Of a stretch of 64,000 bases of DNA, positions 26,694 through 34,706 are shown piece by piece. How positions within the stretch are numbered: position 1 is the first letter of the stretch; each line of letters starts with the position of its first letter. The notes below the pieces were generated by a model, which had not been told where the DNA came from, did no database searches, and saw only the letters and a list, made by a program, of their open reading frames with translations. Source of the DNA: Methylonatrum kenyense (GTDB taxonomy: Bacteria > Pseudomonadota > Gammaproteobacteria > Nitrococcales > Aquisalimonadaceae); contig NZ_JALPKO010000003.1 of NCBI RefSeq assembly GCF_023195885.1, positions 310,001 to 374,000 of the forward strand. Direction: 5' to 3'. The position numbers were made by a program, and so were the translations under genes.

Positions 26694-27104
26694 ATGGAAA
26701 TCGAGTCCTTTGACGATCTTCGGGATGCCGCACTGCGCGAGACTTGCCCGCAACGGCTGTTGGTGGTTCTGCTTCGGGCCGAGGAGGATGCCGAGGCGGA
26801 TATGACGGAAGAGGCGATTCAGGGGCGAGGCACCTTGACGCCGGTGATGGCCACGGATCTTGAGATTACGGAGAATCTTCGGTTGGACGCGCTGGCTGAG
26901 GAGGCCGATGGTCTCGGGCATCAATGGGATCTGTTATTGATGTCCGTTCTGCAGGGCAATCCCGGGCAACCGCTTACCAGCGAGCAGGCCGGTCCCTACA
27001 TCAAGCAAATGGTCGAATCCGTGATGTCCGGAACGGGGCTTGATCGCTACGCGGTGTTCGACCGCGCCGGTTGCCCGGTGCGGCTCAGTCGAAATGTCGC
27101 ATAG
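26694..27104 (+). CDS. Small conserved protein of unknown function in the nar operon
   Basis: A 136-residue acidic soluble protein. MEIESFDDLRDAALRETCPQRLLVVLLRAE and DRYAVFDRAGCPVRLSR resemble a family of about 125-residue proteobacterial proteins that databases often label 'ribonucleotide reductase subunit alpha' without good basis; this match is from memory. It begins ten bases after the parvulin and ends next to moeA, so it is co-transcribed with nitrate reductase genes. A role in molybdoenzyme maturation is only suggested by context. Confidence 0.7.
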   Translation: MEIESFDDLRDAALRETCPQRLLVVLLRAEEDAEADMTEEAIQGRGTLTPVMATDLEITENLRLDALAEEADGLGHQWDLLLMSVLQGNPGQPLTSEQAGPYIKQMVESVMSGTGLDRYAVFDRAGCPVRLSRNVA

Positions 27105-27150
27105 GGTGAATGAAGCCGCGCGCGCCAGTGCCGGCCATGGCGGGACGTCC

Positions 27151-28350
27151 ATGTTGTCGGTGGAACAGGCCCAGGAACTGATTCTTGCGGCCGCTCGAGC
27201 CAGTCCAGAAGCCGTGACCGTGCCGTTGGGGGAAGCACTCGGGCGGGTGGCGGCCGAGGGGCTGGCGGCCCGTGTCGCGGTGCCCCCGACGGATAATTCG
27301 GCGATGGACGGGTATGCAATCCGCGCCGAGGATGCCATGGCAGGGGGGCGGATCCTGCCGGTCAGTGCCGTGATTCCCGCAGGGACGGCACCGGGAAAAC
27401 TGGCAGCGGGTACTGCGGCGCGGATTTTCACCGGCGCTCCAGTACCCGATGGTGCGGACACGGTGGTGGTCCAGGAACTCTGCAGGCGCGATGGCGATTC
27501 GGTCCAGCTACCGACGGATCTTCATGCAGGCAGCAACATTCGGCGCGCAGGCGAGGATCTCCAGCGCGATGACCTGGTGCTGGCCGCCGGCACGCGGTTG
27601 CGACCCCAGCACCTCGCCCTGGCGGCGTCCGCTGGCTACGCTGCCATCGCGGTTCGGCCGCGACTGCGGGTGGCCATACTGGTCACCGGTGATGAACTGG
27701 TCGAGCCCGGCAAACCACTGCCACCCGGGAAAATCTACAATTCCAACGGTTTTGCGCTGGCCGGGTTGCTGCAGGCGCTCGGCTGCGAGACGCGGGATTG
27801 CCGAATCGTCGCTGATACCCTTTCGGAAACCATGGAGGCCCTGCGCGAGGCAGCTGCACATTCCGATCTGGTCATCACCAGTGGTGGTGTCTCGGTGGGA
27901 GACGAGGACCATGTTCGCGAGGCGGTCCAGCGGCTCGGCAGCGTGGACTTCTGGCGTGTCGCATTACGCCCAGGAAAACCGGTGGCGATGGGGCAAATCG
28001 GGGGAACACCGTTCTTTGGCCTGCCGGGCAACCCGGTATCCCTGTTCGTGACGTTCTGTCTGTTCGCGCGGCCATTCATCCTCAAGGCCCAGGGGTTGGC
28101 GGAGCCGTTGCCAGGGCATCTGCCTGCAACCGCGGACTTCAATCTCCATGCGGAGAGCCGAAGCCGTTATCTGCGCGGTCGACTGGACGTGGATGGGCAC
28201 CGGCTCCTGGCCACGCTTTTTTCCAACCAGGGATCCGGTGTCATGCGATCGACGACCTGGGCGAATGCACTGGTACGCATTCCACCGGAAACCGCAATAT
28301 CTCCCGGGGATAGCGTGTCCGCGCTTTACTATCCGGACATCGACGGTTGA
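27151..28350 (+). CDS. moeA: Molybdopterin molybdenumtransferase
   Basis: A 399-residue cytoplasmic enzyme that inserts molybdate into adenylylated molybdopterin, completing the cofactor needed by NarG. The landmarks are PPTDNSAMDGYAIRAED near the N-terminus, PGKIYNSNGFALAGLL, the MoCF-binding region VTGDELV...TSGGVSVGDEDHV and GLPGNPVSLFVTF. Starts at 27094 (ATG overlapping the previous gene) and 27109 (GTG) are possible, but ATG 27151 has a GGGAC ribosome site and matches the family's start. It is the last gene of the nar operon and converges with a hemerythrin gene. Confidence 0.93.
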   Translation: MLSVEQAQELILAAARASPEAVTVPLGEALGRVAAEGLAARVAVPPTDNSAMDGYAIRAEDAMAGGRILPVSAVIPAGTAPGKLAAGTAARIFTGAPVPDGADTVVVQELCRRDGDSVQLPTDLHAGSNIRRAGEDLQRDDLVLAAGTRLRPQHLALAASAGYAAIAVRPRLRVAILVTGDELVEPGKPLPPGKIYNSNGFALAGLLQALGCETRDCRIVADTLSETMEALREAAAHSDLVITSGGVSVGDEDHVREAVQRLGSVDFWRVALRPGKPVAMGQIGGTPFFGLPGNPVSLFVTFCLFARPFILKAQGLAEPLPGHLPATADFNLHAESRSRYLRGRLDVDGHRLLATLFSNQGSGVMRSTTWANALVRIPPETAISPGDSVSALYYPDIDG

Positions 28351-28415
28351 TATCCCGGCGGCCGAACTGTCGCGTCAAGGGCTTGGCCCATCACCGCATT
28401 TGTGTCCCCGGGTTG

Positions 28416-29099
28416 CTAATGTTCGTTGGTGCCCTCGAAGTGGGGAAACAGGATGGTGTCCTCCAGGTGCGTATGCACGATGAGGTCGTCCATGAACTTC
28501 GCCAGCCCCTGATACAGGAGGCGCCAGGAACCGCAAGCGTCTTCGGGCACCTTCAACCCGCCAGTCAGGGTTTCAAGCTCCTGCAGCAGTTCATGATGAT
28601 CGTCGTGATCTTCACGCATGCACGCGAGCGGGTCCGCCAAGCTTGCCAGGGGCTGTTGCTGCATCATGCGAAAAAGTACCTGCTCTTCCTTGCGCATGTG
28701 CGTATCCAGATCCGCGGCCAGCGTTTCCAGAGCAGTGGACAAACCCCTTGGGCACTGCGGATGGTTGCGGTGTGCCTCCTCGACGCGCTCGGCCAGCCGG
28801 ATCAGGCGCGGCAATTCGTACCGGTGCACGTCGTGATAGCGCGTGATGATGTGCTGGATCAGTTTGCCAGGGTGCTCCGGAATATCCACGGCATGAAAGG
28901 GCAGTATCGCTGAAAGTCGGCTCTCAAGTGCCTGAACATCGGCCTGCTGGTTGGCGGCGGCTTGGGCCAGGGTGAGATTGCTGTCACGCCAGATGCTCAG
29001 GCCGAAATCCCTCAGGATTGACGTTGCCCCCGGCATGGTCGCACTAATGCGGTGCAGCGTGCAGTGGCGCAGTACGGAAGGTTCATGATGATGTTGCAT
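28416..29099 (-). CDS. RIC/ScdA-like di-iron hemerythrin protein lacking the N-terminal Cys pair
   Basis: A 227-residue protein with the two-part layout of the iron-sulfur cluster repair family (RIC, YtfE, ScdA, DnrN). An ScdA_N-like segment at about 22-65 (ATSILRDFGLSIWRDSNLTL) is followed by a hemerythrin domain (about 80-220) with HAVDIPEH, ITRYHDVHRYELPRL, HMRKEEQVLF, HDDHHELL and HTHLEDTILF, which supply His and carboxylate ligands for a di-iron site. The usual CCGG motif of the N-terminal part is IWRDS here, so that Cys function is lost. ATG 29099 has AAGGAG upstream. An FNR/DNR box lies 93 bases upstream of the start. Confidence 0.85.
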   Translation of the reverse strand: MQHHHEPSVLRHCTLHRISATMPGATSILRDFGLSIWRDSNLTLAQAAANQQADVQALESRLSAILPFHAVDIPEHPGKLIQHIITRYHDVHRYELPRLIRLAERVEEAHRNHPQCPRGLSTALETLAADLDTHMRKEEQVLFRMMQQQPLASLADPLACMREDHDDHHELLQELETLTGGLKVPEDACGSWRLLYQGLAKFMDDLIVHTHLEDTILFPHFEGTNEH

Positions 29100-29191
29100 G
29101 GTTCCTGGTCTCCTTGCAGACGGGGATGCACGCCAAAGGAAGGCAATCGACATCCAAAACAAGTATATAAAATAAATGTCATTTGTTTTGA

Positions 29192-29205
29192 TTGATCTGG
29201 ATCAA
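29192..29205 (-). promoter_or_regulatory. FNR/DNR box in the hemerythrin-TonB receptor spacer
   Basis: TTGATCTGGATCAA is a perfect TTGAT-N4-ATCAA palindrome. Toward the hemerythrin gene a -10-like TATATA starts exactly 22 bases after the box, the class II -41.5 geometry, predicting a start near 29157. Toward the TonB receptor the equivalent hexamer is only GATTCT, so control of that gene is less certain. AAAACAA and TTGTTTT flank the AT-rich core next to it. Confidence 0.88.
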
Positions 29206-29318
29206 GGTGCGGCACCCGTTCGGCTGGGATTCTTTCTCCCGCGTTTGTCGGGCGGTCCCCCGGTTCACCGGAAGGCCCCCCGCGCAGAGGATTGATCGGA
29301 TCTTACTGGAGGGCTGTC

Positions 29319-31352
29319 ATGGAAAGGTTGGGCCAGGTGTTCGGGGCAGTACTGCTAGGCACGGGTATCGGCAGCAGTGGAGTAGCCCTCGCAGAATCGG
29401 TTCGCCTGGACCCGATCACGGTGACCTCACCTCGGGTGGAGCGTGACATCACCGAGACCGCGCAGGCGGTCAGCCTGGTGGAGCCGGAGGACATTCAGGA
29501 TGGCCGGCAGGCCCTGCAACTCGACGAGTCCTTGAACCGCGTGCCGGGTGTCTTCATGCAGAACCGATACAATTTCGCGCAGAACCTGCGGGTCTCGATC
29601 CGGGGTTTTGGCGCGCGGGCACCGTTCGGGATTCGTGGCATTCGTATTCTCGTGGATGGTATTCCGGAGACCCTGCCGGACGGGCAATCGCAGGTGGACG
29701 CTATCGACCTGGAGTCGGTTGACCGGATCGAGGTGATTCGGGGTCCGTCTTCGGCGCTCTACGGTAACGCAACCGGGGGGGTGCTCGACATCAGGACAAT
29801 GGAGGGGCCCGAACAACGGTATGTCGAGCTTCGGGGCACGGCCGGGGCCGACGACTTCCGACGCTACGGGATCCGAGGTGGTGGTCAGGGAGGGGGGCTG
29901 AATTACCACTACAGTGCCTGGGAACTGGCCCACGATGGATTTCGTGAGCAGAGCGAGACCCGCAAGCAGATGTTCAATGGCAAGCTGCGCTACGACGTCA
30001 CCTCGACGCGGAGCCTGACCACGGTATTTACCGCGTATAACCAGCCTTTGGGCGAGGATCCGGGCGGCGTCACTCGTGAAGAGGTCCGCGGCAATCGTCG
30101 CGCCGCCGCTCCGAACGCGGTCAATCTGGATGCCGGTCAGACCATCCAGCAACGGCGCCTCGGTCTGACATACCGGGACACCGATCTCGGCGGCGGAACA
30201 CTGCAGACCCGGGTTTTTTACACCACACGGGACTTCGAGCAGCAGCTGCCTTTTCCGGGCGACAGCCTGGTGGGTTTCGAACGCGACTTTTACGGCATTG
30301 GGATCGATTACTCCAACCGCCTTTCGATTGCCGGGATGCCGCTGCGCTACATCATCGGTGGTGAGGTGGATGAGCAACGGGATGATCGGTACCGTTTCAA
30401 CACCTTTTCCGGTAACCAGGTACAGGACGAACGGCAGAAGGCCACGGCGGCAGGGGCGTTTGCCCAGGGCGAACTCGGACTGACCGAACGGCTGGACCTG
30501 ACACTTGCCTCCAGGCTGGATCGGGTTCGCTTGCGGATCGATGATCGGGGCGATGGACCGGACGTCTCGGGCAGTGAAACCTTCGACGAGGCCAGTGCCT
30601 CCGCCGGACTGAGCTTCCAGGCCCTGCCGGAGCACCGGATCTACGCAACGGTGGGTTCCTCGTACCAGACGCCGACGTTTACCGAGTTCGCCCGAATTGA
30701 CGACAGCGGCAACCTGACCGGTGGTTTCAATCCGGATCTCGATTCGCAGCGCGCGGTGAACTACGAGCTCGGTGCCAAGGGATTCCTGGGTGATCGAACC
30801 CGCTATGAACTGGCGGTGTTTCAGGTGCGCACGCGGGACGAGATCGTTAACACCGGTACTGACCCGAACCAGTACGAAAACGCCGGCCGAACCCGTCGGA
30901 GCGGAGTCGAGCTCGGGCTCGAACACTTCCTGATGTCGCGTCTGAGTGTCTCCGGTGCGTATACCTATTCGGACTTCAAGTTTCGGGACTTCGAGGCTCA
31001 GGGCGAGAATTTCCGGGGAAATCGACTTGGTGGTCTGCCCCGTCATGCCTTTTTCGGTGAGCTGGCCTGGCGCGAACCAGGCGGATCGTATGCGATTCTC
31101 GACACGCTGCTGGTCGGTAGGGTGTATGCGGATAATGCCAACAACGAAAAGGTGGCCGGCTACGGGCTGATCAATGCCCGGGTCGGGACGGTGCAGCGTC
31201 TCGGTGTTTCCGAGCTTGAAACCTTCGTGGCCGTGAACAATCTGCTGGACAAGGATTACTTCAGTAATGTGCGCGTCGATGCCGCCGGTGGCCGGTTTTT
31301 CGAGCCTGCCCCGGGGCGCAACGCCTATGCCGGGGTGCGTGCGCGATTCTGA
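29319..31352 (+). CDS. TonB-dependent outer-membrane receptor
   Basis: A 677-residue protein with a signal peptide (cleavage near VALAESV). A TonB box-like DPITVTS precedes a plug domain with LDESLNRVPGVFMQNR, RGFGARAPFGIRGIRILVDG and SVDRIEVIRGPSSALYGNATGG, then a 22-strand barrel ending in a terminal aromatic-like GVRARF. The plug resembles FecA/ferric-siderophore-type receptors rather than an obvious OprC/NosA copper receptor, so the ligand is not assigned. ATG 29319 has GGAGG seven bases ahead. It lies alone between nar and ubi/nos genes beside an FNR/DNR box, which suggests expression in denitrifying cells. Confidence 0.9.
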   Translation: MERLGQVFGAVLLGTGIGSSGVALAESVRLDPITVTSPRVERDITETAQAVSLVEPEDIQDGRQALQLDESLNRVPGVFMQNRYNFAQNLRVSIRGFGARAPFGIRGIRILVDGIPETLPDGQSQVDAIDLESVDRIEVIRGPSSALYGNATGGVLDIRTMEGPEQRYVELRGTAGADDFRRYGIRGGGQGGGLNYHYSAWELAHDGFREQSETRKQMFNGKLRYDVTSTRSLTTVFTAYNQPLGEDPGGVTREEVRGNRRAAAPNAVNLDAGQTIQQRRLGLTYRDTDLGGGTLQTRVFYTTRDFEQQLPFPGDSLVGFERDFYGIGIDYSNRLSIAGMPLRYIIGGEVDEQRDDRYRFNTFSGNQVQDERQKATAAGAFAQGELGLTERLDLTLASRLDRVRLRIDDRGDGPDVSGSETFDEASASAGLSFQALPEHRIYATVGSSYQTPTFTEFARIDDSGNLTGGFNPDLDSQRAVNYELGAKGFLGDRTRYELAVFQVRTRDEIVNTGTDPNQYENAGRTRRSGVELGLEHFLMSRLSVSGAYTYSDFKFRDFEAQGENFRGNRLGGLPRHAFFGELAWREPGGSYAILDTLLVGRVYADNANNEKVAGYGLINARVGTVQRLGVSELETFVAVNNLLDKDYFSNVRVDAAGGRFFEPAPGRNAYAGVRARF

Positions 31353-31395
31353 CGGCGTCAATCAACGTCTTCCATCCCTCCCGTGGGACCCCCTT

Positions 31396-31425
31396 GCGGC
31401 ACCTTTTCAGGTGCCGCTTTTTTTT
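31396..31425 (+). terminator. Rho-independent terminator of the TonB receptor gene
   Basis: GCGGCACCT, loop TTTC, AGGTGCCGC, then eight T residues: a strong nine-base-pair hairpin with U-tract, 43 bases after the stop codon. Confidence 0.95.
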
Positions 31426-31485
31426 GACTTATCGTCCTCGCCGGAAAAGCTGTTCACTGGGGGCGCGACCGCCTGGAATGTGCCG

Positions 31486-31965
31486 TCATCGCCCGTCGGA
31501 ATCACCGACCGGCAATGCCCGAAGGAACGCGGTTAGCAGTCGGGGAAGGCGGTCGACCGTTACGGTGTCAAGCAGATTCTTGACCGCCAGCCCGAGTTCC
31601 GTATTCCCGGAAAGCCGCAATCGGCGCTGGAAGAACAGCGAGTCGGGGTCGCTGCGCCGAAGCAGGAGCAAAAGCAGATCCTCCGCGGTCGCCGCGATCG
31701 TGACGTCCGCCGGGCCGGACGCGGGCAGACCGCGCAGTCGTCCGCGGCGTTGGGTGAAACGCAACTCAAGTCCTGAGTCGAGGACGCATACCGCGAGCAC
31801 CTGTTCGCATAGCAGATCAAGATCGCCGTCATCCAGAGCATCCCGCAGTACTTGCCCGGCAACGCCGGCCACCAGGTGAGCGGGTAGTGGAGAGGGCAGC
31901 AGGGAGGCCAGTTGCGCCAGGCGGCCGGCTGTTGGCATGAGAGAGGAAGTGGGCAAGGCAGTCAT
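31486..31965 (-). CDS. ubiT: SCP2-domain accessory factor for anaerobic ubiquinone synthesis
   Basis: A 159-residue soluble protein with an SCP2/lipid-binding domain: LVAGVAGQVLRDALDDGDLDLL, then ADVTIAATAEDLLLLLLRRSDPDSLFFQRRLRLSGNTELG, the usual UbiT core. UbiT works with UbiU-UbiV in the O2-independent pathway, probably presenting the prenylated intermediate. The frame opens at 32184, but ATG 31965 at the ATGA overlap with ubiV is the likely start. It is the last gene of the ubiUVT operon, ending near the TonB receptor terminator. Confidence 0.88.
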   Translation of the reverse strand: MTALPTSSLMPTAGRLAQLASLLPSPLPAHLVAGVAGQVLRDALDDGDLDLLCEQVLAVCVLDSGLELRFTQRRGRLRGLPASGPADVTIAATAEDLLLLLLRRSDPDSLFFQRRLRLSGNTELGLAVKNLLDTVTVDRLPRLLTAFLRALPVGDSDGR

Positions 31966-32882
31966 CGCCGAGCGTCTCCCATGGTGACCTCGTGATGCCG
32001 ATGCATACCTGGTTCGCCAAACCAGTAGCCGTCGCAGGTCTCCGCAGTTTCGGCATCGACGCTTGCCAGTGCTTTGCCGTCGCCGGCGAAGGCATTCGCT
32101 ACTGCATGCAGCAGGGCGGTCGTGCCACGAGGCCGGGGGCTGAGCCGAAGGATGTCGGCGCCCGCGGCCCGGAGATCGCGCCAATGGGGCAGAAGGTTAC
32201 AGATGCGGCCGGATTGGGTCTGGATGCCATTGATGGTAAGAAAACGGTCGCCTTCCTGCGTTTCCACGGACAGGCCTTCCGGGTGCTCCATGCAGCGAAG
32301 GCCGCAGTGATCCTTGGGCAGGTCATGGTAACGCGCGGTGAAGCAGCGAGCCGACCAGGCCAGCGGTAGTCGGCCGTGGGCAAAAATCTCGGTCTCGGGT
32401 CGGTTCGGCCCGGTGGCCTCGAGGATGCCGGTCAAAGCCCGGCGGTCGAGTTCCAGAGGCATGACCCAGCGCTGCAAGCCCAGCTGGCGATAAATGCCCA
32501 GTGTCGCAGCGTTGTAGATATTCACCGAAGGGCCGGTAACGAACGGAATCCCCAATTGCTGCATCAACTGGATCGCCGCCACGTCATTGGCCTCCACCAG
32601 GAACTCGCCGTTCTCGCAAAGCCGCCTTAACATTCCCATTTCCGAGCGTGATTCCAGCAGCGTCAGCGTGGAGAGCACCACTTCCTTACCCGCCGCGCGC
32701 AGTTCGCGCCCCAACCCGGCCCAGTCTTCAGGACGAAACTCACGGCGTTTGGCGCAGACTGTCTCGCCCAGGTAGACGATATCTACCGGGCTATCCGCGA
32801 CATCGGCGTAGAAGCGTTCCAGTTCGGTACGCGGCCAGAAGTACTGGCAGGGGCCAAGCGATAGCCTGAGCTTGTCAAGCAT
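31962..32882 (-). CDS. ubiV: O2-independent ubiquinone hydroxylation protein UbiV
   Basis: A 306-residue member of the U32 peptidase family without protease role. With UbiU it hydroxylates the ubiquinone ring without oxygen, using prephenate and a 4Fe-4S cluster. Cluster cysteines are visible in LGETVCAKRR and in ARCFTARYHDLPKDHCGLRC. Start ATG 32882 (GGAG five bases upstream, giving MLDKLRLSLGPCQYFW) fits the family better than the upstream ATG 32909 overlapping ubiU. Confidence 0.93.
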   Translation of the reverse strand: MLDKLRLSLGPCQYFWPRTELERFYADVADSPVDIVYLGETVCAKRREFRPEDWAGLGRELRAAGKEVVLSTLTLLESRSEMGMLRRLCENGEFLVEANDVAAIQLMQQLGIPFVTGPSVNIYNAATLGIYRQLGLQRWVMPLELDRRALTGILEATGPNRPETEIFAHGRLPLAWSARCFTARYHDLPKDHCGLRCMEHPEGLSVETQEGDRFLTINGIQTQSGRICNLLPHWRDLRAAGADILRLSPRPRGTTALLHAVANAFAGDGKALASVDAETAETCDGYWFGEPGMHRHHEVTMGDARR

Positions 32883-32905
32883 GCGGTCTCCGTTGGTTGC
32901 TATCC

Positions 32906-33904
32906 TCATTGCCAGGGACGATGGTAGGCGCCGAGGGTTGTCTGGCTACCTTCGGATAAATCGGCCAGTGCCTCCTGCCACGACCAGGCCGACCGGTAGC
33001 CACGGGGGTTGTCCGTGCAGGCGTTGATGGCGGCACGCCAGACGGCGGTAACCTGGGCCACATAACCGGGACTGCGTTGCCGTCCTTCGAGCTTCACGGC
33101 GGTGATCCCGGCGGTGTGCAACTCCGGAAGCAGATCCAGGGTGTTCAGACTGGTGGGCTCTTCAAGAATATGACCCATGCGGCCGCCGACGTGGAAACGC
33201 CCCTTGCAAAGCGTGGGATAACCGGCCCGTTCTCCATCCTGGAAACGGTCAATCAGGGCACCATTCAGGCGGGTTTCGAGCGTTCCGTTGCCCTGCTCCT
33301 CCCAGCGCACATGGGCGGCGGGGGAGCAGGCACCACAGGTGTTGGGGGACTCACCGGTCACATAGGACGACAAAAAGCAGCGGCCTTCAGCCATGATGCA
33401 CAGCGAACCGAATCCGAAGACCTCCAGCTCAACCGGGCTGTTTTCTGCCAATTGCGTAACCTGGGCCAGTGACAGGACGCGCGGCAGCACTGCTCGCCGG
33501 ATCCCGAACTGCTCGCGGTAGAAGGTCAAGGCCTCGACGCTTGTTGCCGAGGCCTGGACGGACAGGTGACGGTCCAGCCGCGGATAGGTTCTGGCGGCGT
33601 ACTCCAGAACACCTGGATCCGCGACGATTATGCCATTCACCCCGAGGTCGGCCGCCTGGTCGATCGCTGACGTCCATTGGGACCAGCCATGCGGCCCCGG
33701 GTAGGTGTTAATGGCCAAAAGCACTCGACGACCCCGGCCATGGGCGTAGGCAATACCCTCCGCCAGGCGTTCGGCGGAGAAGTTCAGTCCGACGAAGTGC
33801 CGGGCATTGGTGGCGTTACGCAGTCCCGCGTAGATTGTGTCGGCTCCTGCATCCACGGCCGCACTCAGGGCGGGCAGGCTTCCTGCGGGACAGACCAGTT
33901 CCAT
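32906..33904 (-). CDS. ubiU: O2-independent ubiquinone hydroxylation protein UbiU
   Basis: A 332-residue U32-family protein, partner of UbiV. It starts MELVCPAGSLPALSAAVDAGADTIYAGL, and the cluster cysteines appear in LCIMAEGRCFLSSYVTG, NTCGAC and PTLCKGRF. The C-terminal KLEGRQRSPGYVAQV is the U32 signature. ATG 33904 is chosen over the longer open frame because family similarity begins there. An FNR/DNR box (33962-33975) lies 58 bases upstream, consistent with oxygen-limited expression. Confidence 0.93.
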   Translation of the reverse strand: MELVCPAGSLPALSAAVDAGADTIYAGLRNATNARHFVGLNFSAERLAEGIAYAHGRGRRVLLAINTYPGPHGWSQWTSAIDQAADLGVNGIIVADPGVLEYAARTYPRLDRHLSVQASATSVEALTFYREQFGIRRAVLPRVLSLAQVTQLAENSPVELEVFGFGSLCIMAEGRCFLSSYVTGESPNTCGACSPAAHVRWEEQGNGTLETRLNGALIDRFQDGERAGYPTLCKGRFHVGGRMGHILEEPTSLNTLDLLPELHTAGITAVKLEGRQRSPGYVAQVTAVWRAAINACTDNPRGYRSAWSWQEALADLSEGSQTTLGAYHRPWQ

Positions 33905-33961
33905 GGGCGCGTCTCTCTGACGGGTGGCGCCACAGTCTGCTAGGAAGGGCGGGTTTCGGCC

Positions 33962-33975
33962 TTGACCCCGATCAA
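33962..33975 (-). promoter_or_regulatory. FNR/DNR box upstream of ubiU
   Basis: Read on the minus strand it is TTGATCGGGGTCAA, matching TTGAT-N4-ATCAA at nine of ten positions. A -10-like TAGCAG sits 19 bases downstream in TTCCTAGCA, a string also found at the nos promoter. The box overlaps the last codons of the adjacent dnr gene. Confidence 0.8.
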
Positions 33976-34706
33976 GGTCCTCCGGGCGCCTGTTTGGCCC
34001 GGGCAGAGGCCGGCCCCGGCCCGCCGGGAAATTCTTGCCGTAGGCGGTGTATTTCAAGCAATTCGATTTTGCGGCCGCGGATTCGGATCAGACCCTTGGC
34101 GGCAAGACCATGCAGGATTCTGGACAGTGTTTCCGGGGTAACCGACAGACGAGACGCGAGGACATGCTTTGGCGCCGTTAGCGTAATGGTGGCGTCTTCC
34201 GGACGCTCCCGATTTGCCTGGGCCAGCAGGAAATGCACAACCCGTGGAGTCGCCTGTTGCAACGTGAGTTGATCGATGTCGTGAAGGCGCAGGTGGAGGC
34301 GCGCACTGAGGTCGGCGAGTAATCGAAAGCAGGCCTGCGGACTGGTGCGAAGCGCTTCCCGATAGGGTGCGCTGGGAATGGCAATCAGTTCGCAGTCGGC
34401 GGTCGCCTCCGCCGTCACCGGGTACTGACGCGCCTCCATGAACATGACTGCCTCGGCAAAGGTTTCCCCGGGACCGATCAAGTGGATTACTTTCTCGACC
34501 CCGCTTGGGCTGGTGCGGAAGAGTTTGATTAGGCCAGCGAGTACCAGGAAAAAGCGGTCTGCCGGATCGTCCTGGTGGAACAGAATGGTTCCGCTGCTAA
34601 GAGTAAGGCGCTTGCACCGCTCGGCGATCGCCCTGCGGTTGCCCGGCTGCAGGCTCGCGAACAATGGTGAGGTCGACAGGGAGTCGGCGATATCTGTTTC
34701 GGTCAC
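33972..34706 (-). CDS. dnr: Crp/Fnr-family regulator, Dnr type
   Basis: A 244-residue transcription factor. A cyclic-nucleotide-binding-like beta roll (about 15-130, with GTILFHQDDPADRFFLVLAG and HLIGPGETFAEAVMFMEARQYPVTAEA) is followed by a dimer helix and an HTH at about 180-205 (HVLASRLSVTPETLSRILHGL). The E-T-x-S-R recognition helix predicts TTGA half-sites, matching the boxes nearby. FNR-type cluster cysteines are missing, which points to Dnr/NnrR, haem-dependent NO sensors. Its start overlaps the nnrS stop by four bases. Confidence 0.88.
   Translation of the reverse strand: MTETDIADSLSTSPLFASLQPGNRRAIAERCKRLTLSSGTILFHQDDPADRFFLVLAGLIKLFRTSPSGVEKVIHLIGPGETFAEAVMFMEARQYPVTAEATADCELIAIPSAPYREALRTSPQACFRLLADLSARLHLRLHDIDQLTLQQATPRVVHFLLAQANRERPEDATITLTAPKHVLASRLSVTPETLSRILHGLAAKGLIRIRGRKIELLEIHRLRQEFPGGPGPASARAKQAPGGP

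Noticed and set aside
29427-31361. Long minus-strand open frame (644 codons) across the TonB receptor
   Set aside because: Antisense to a gene with full plug and barrel motifs; its translation has no recognisable domain.
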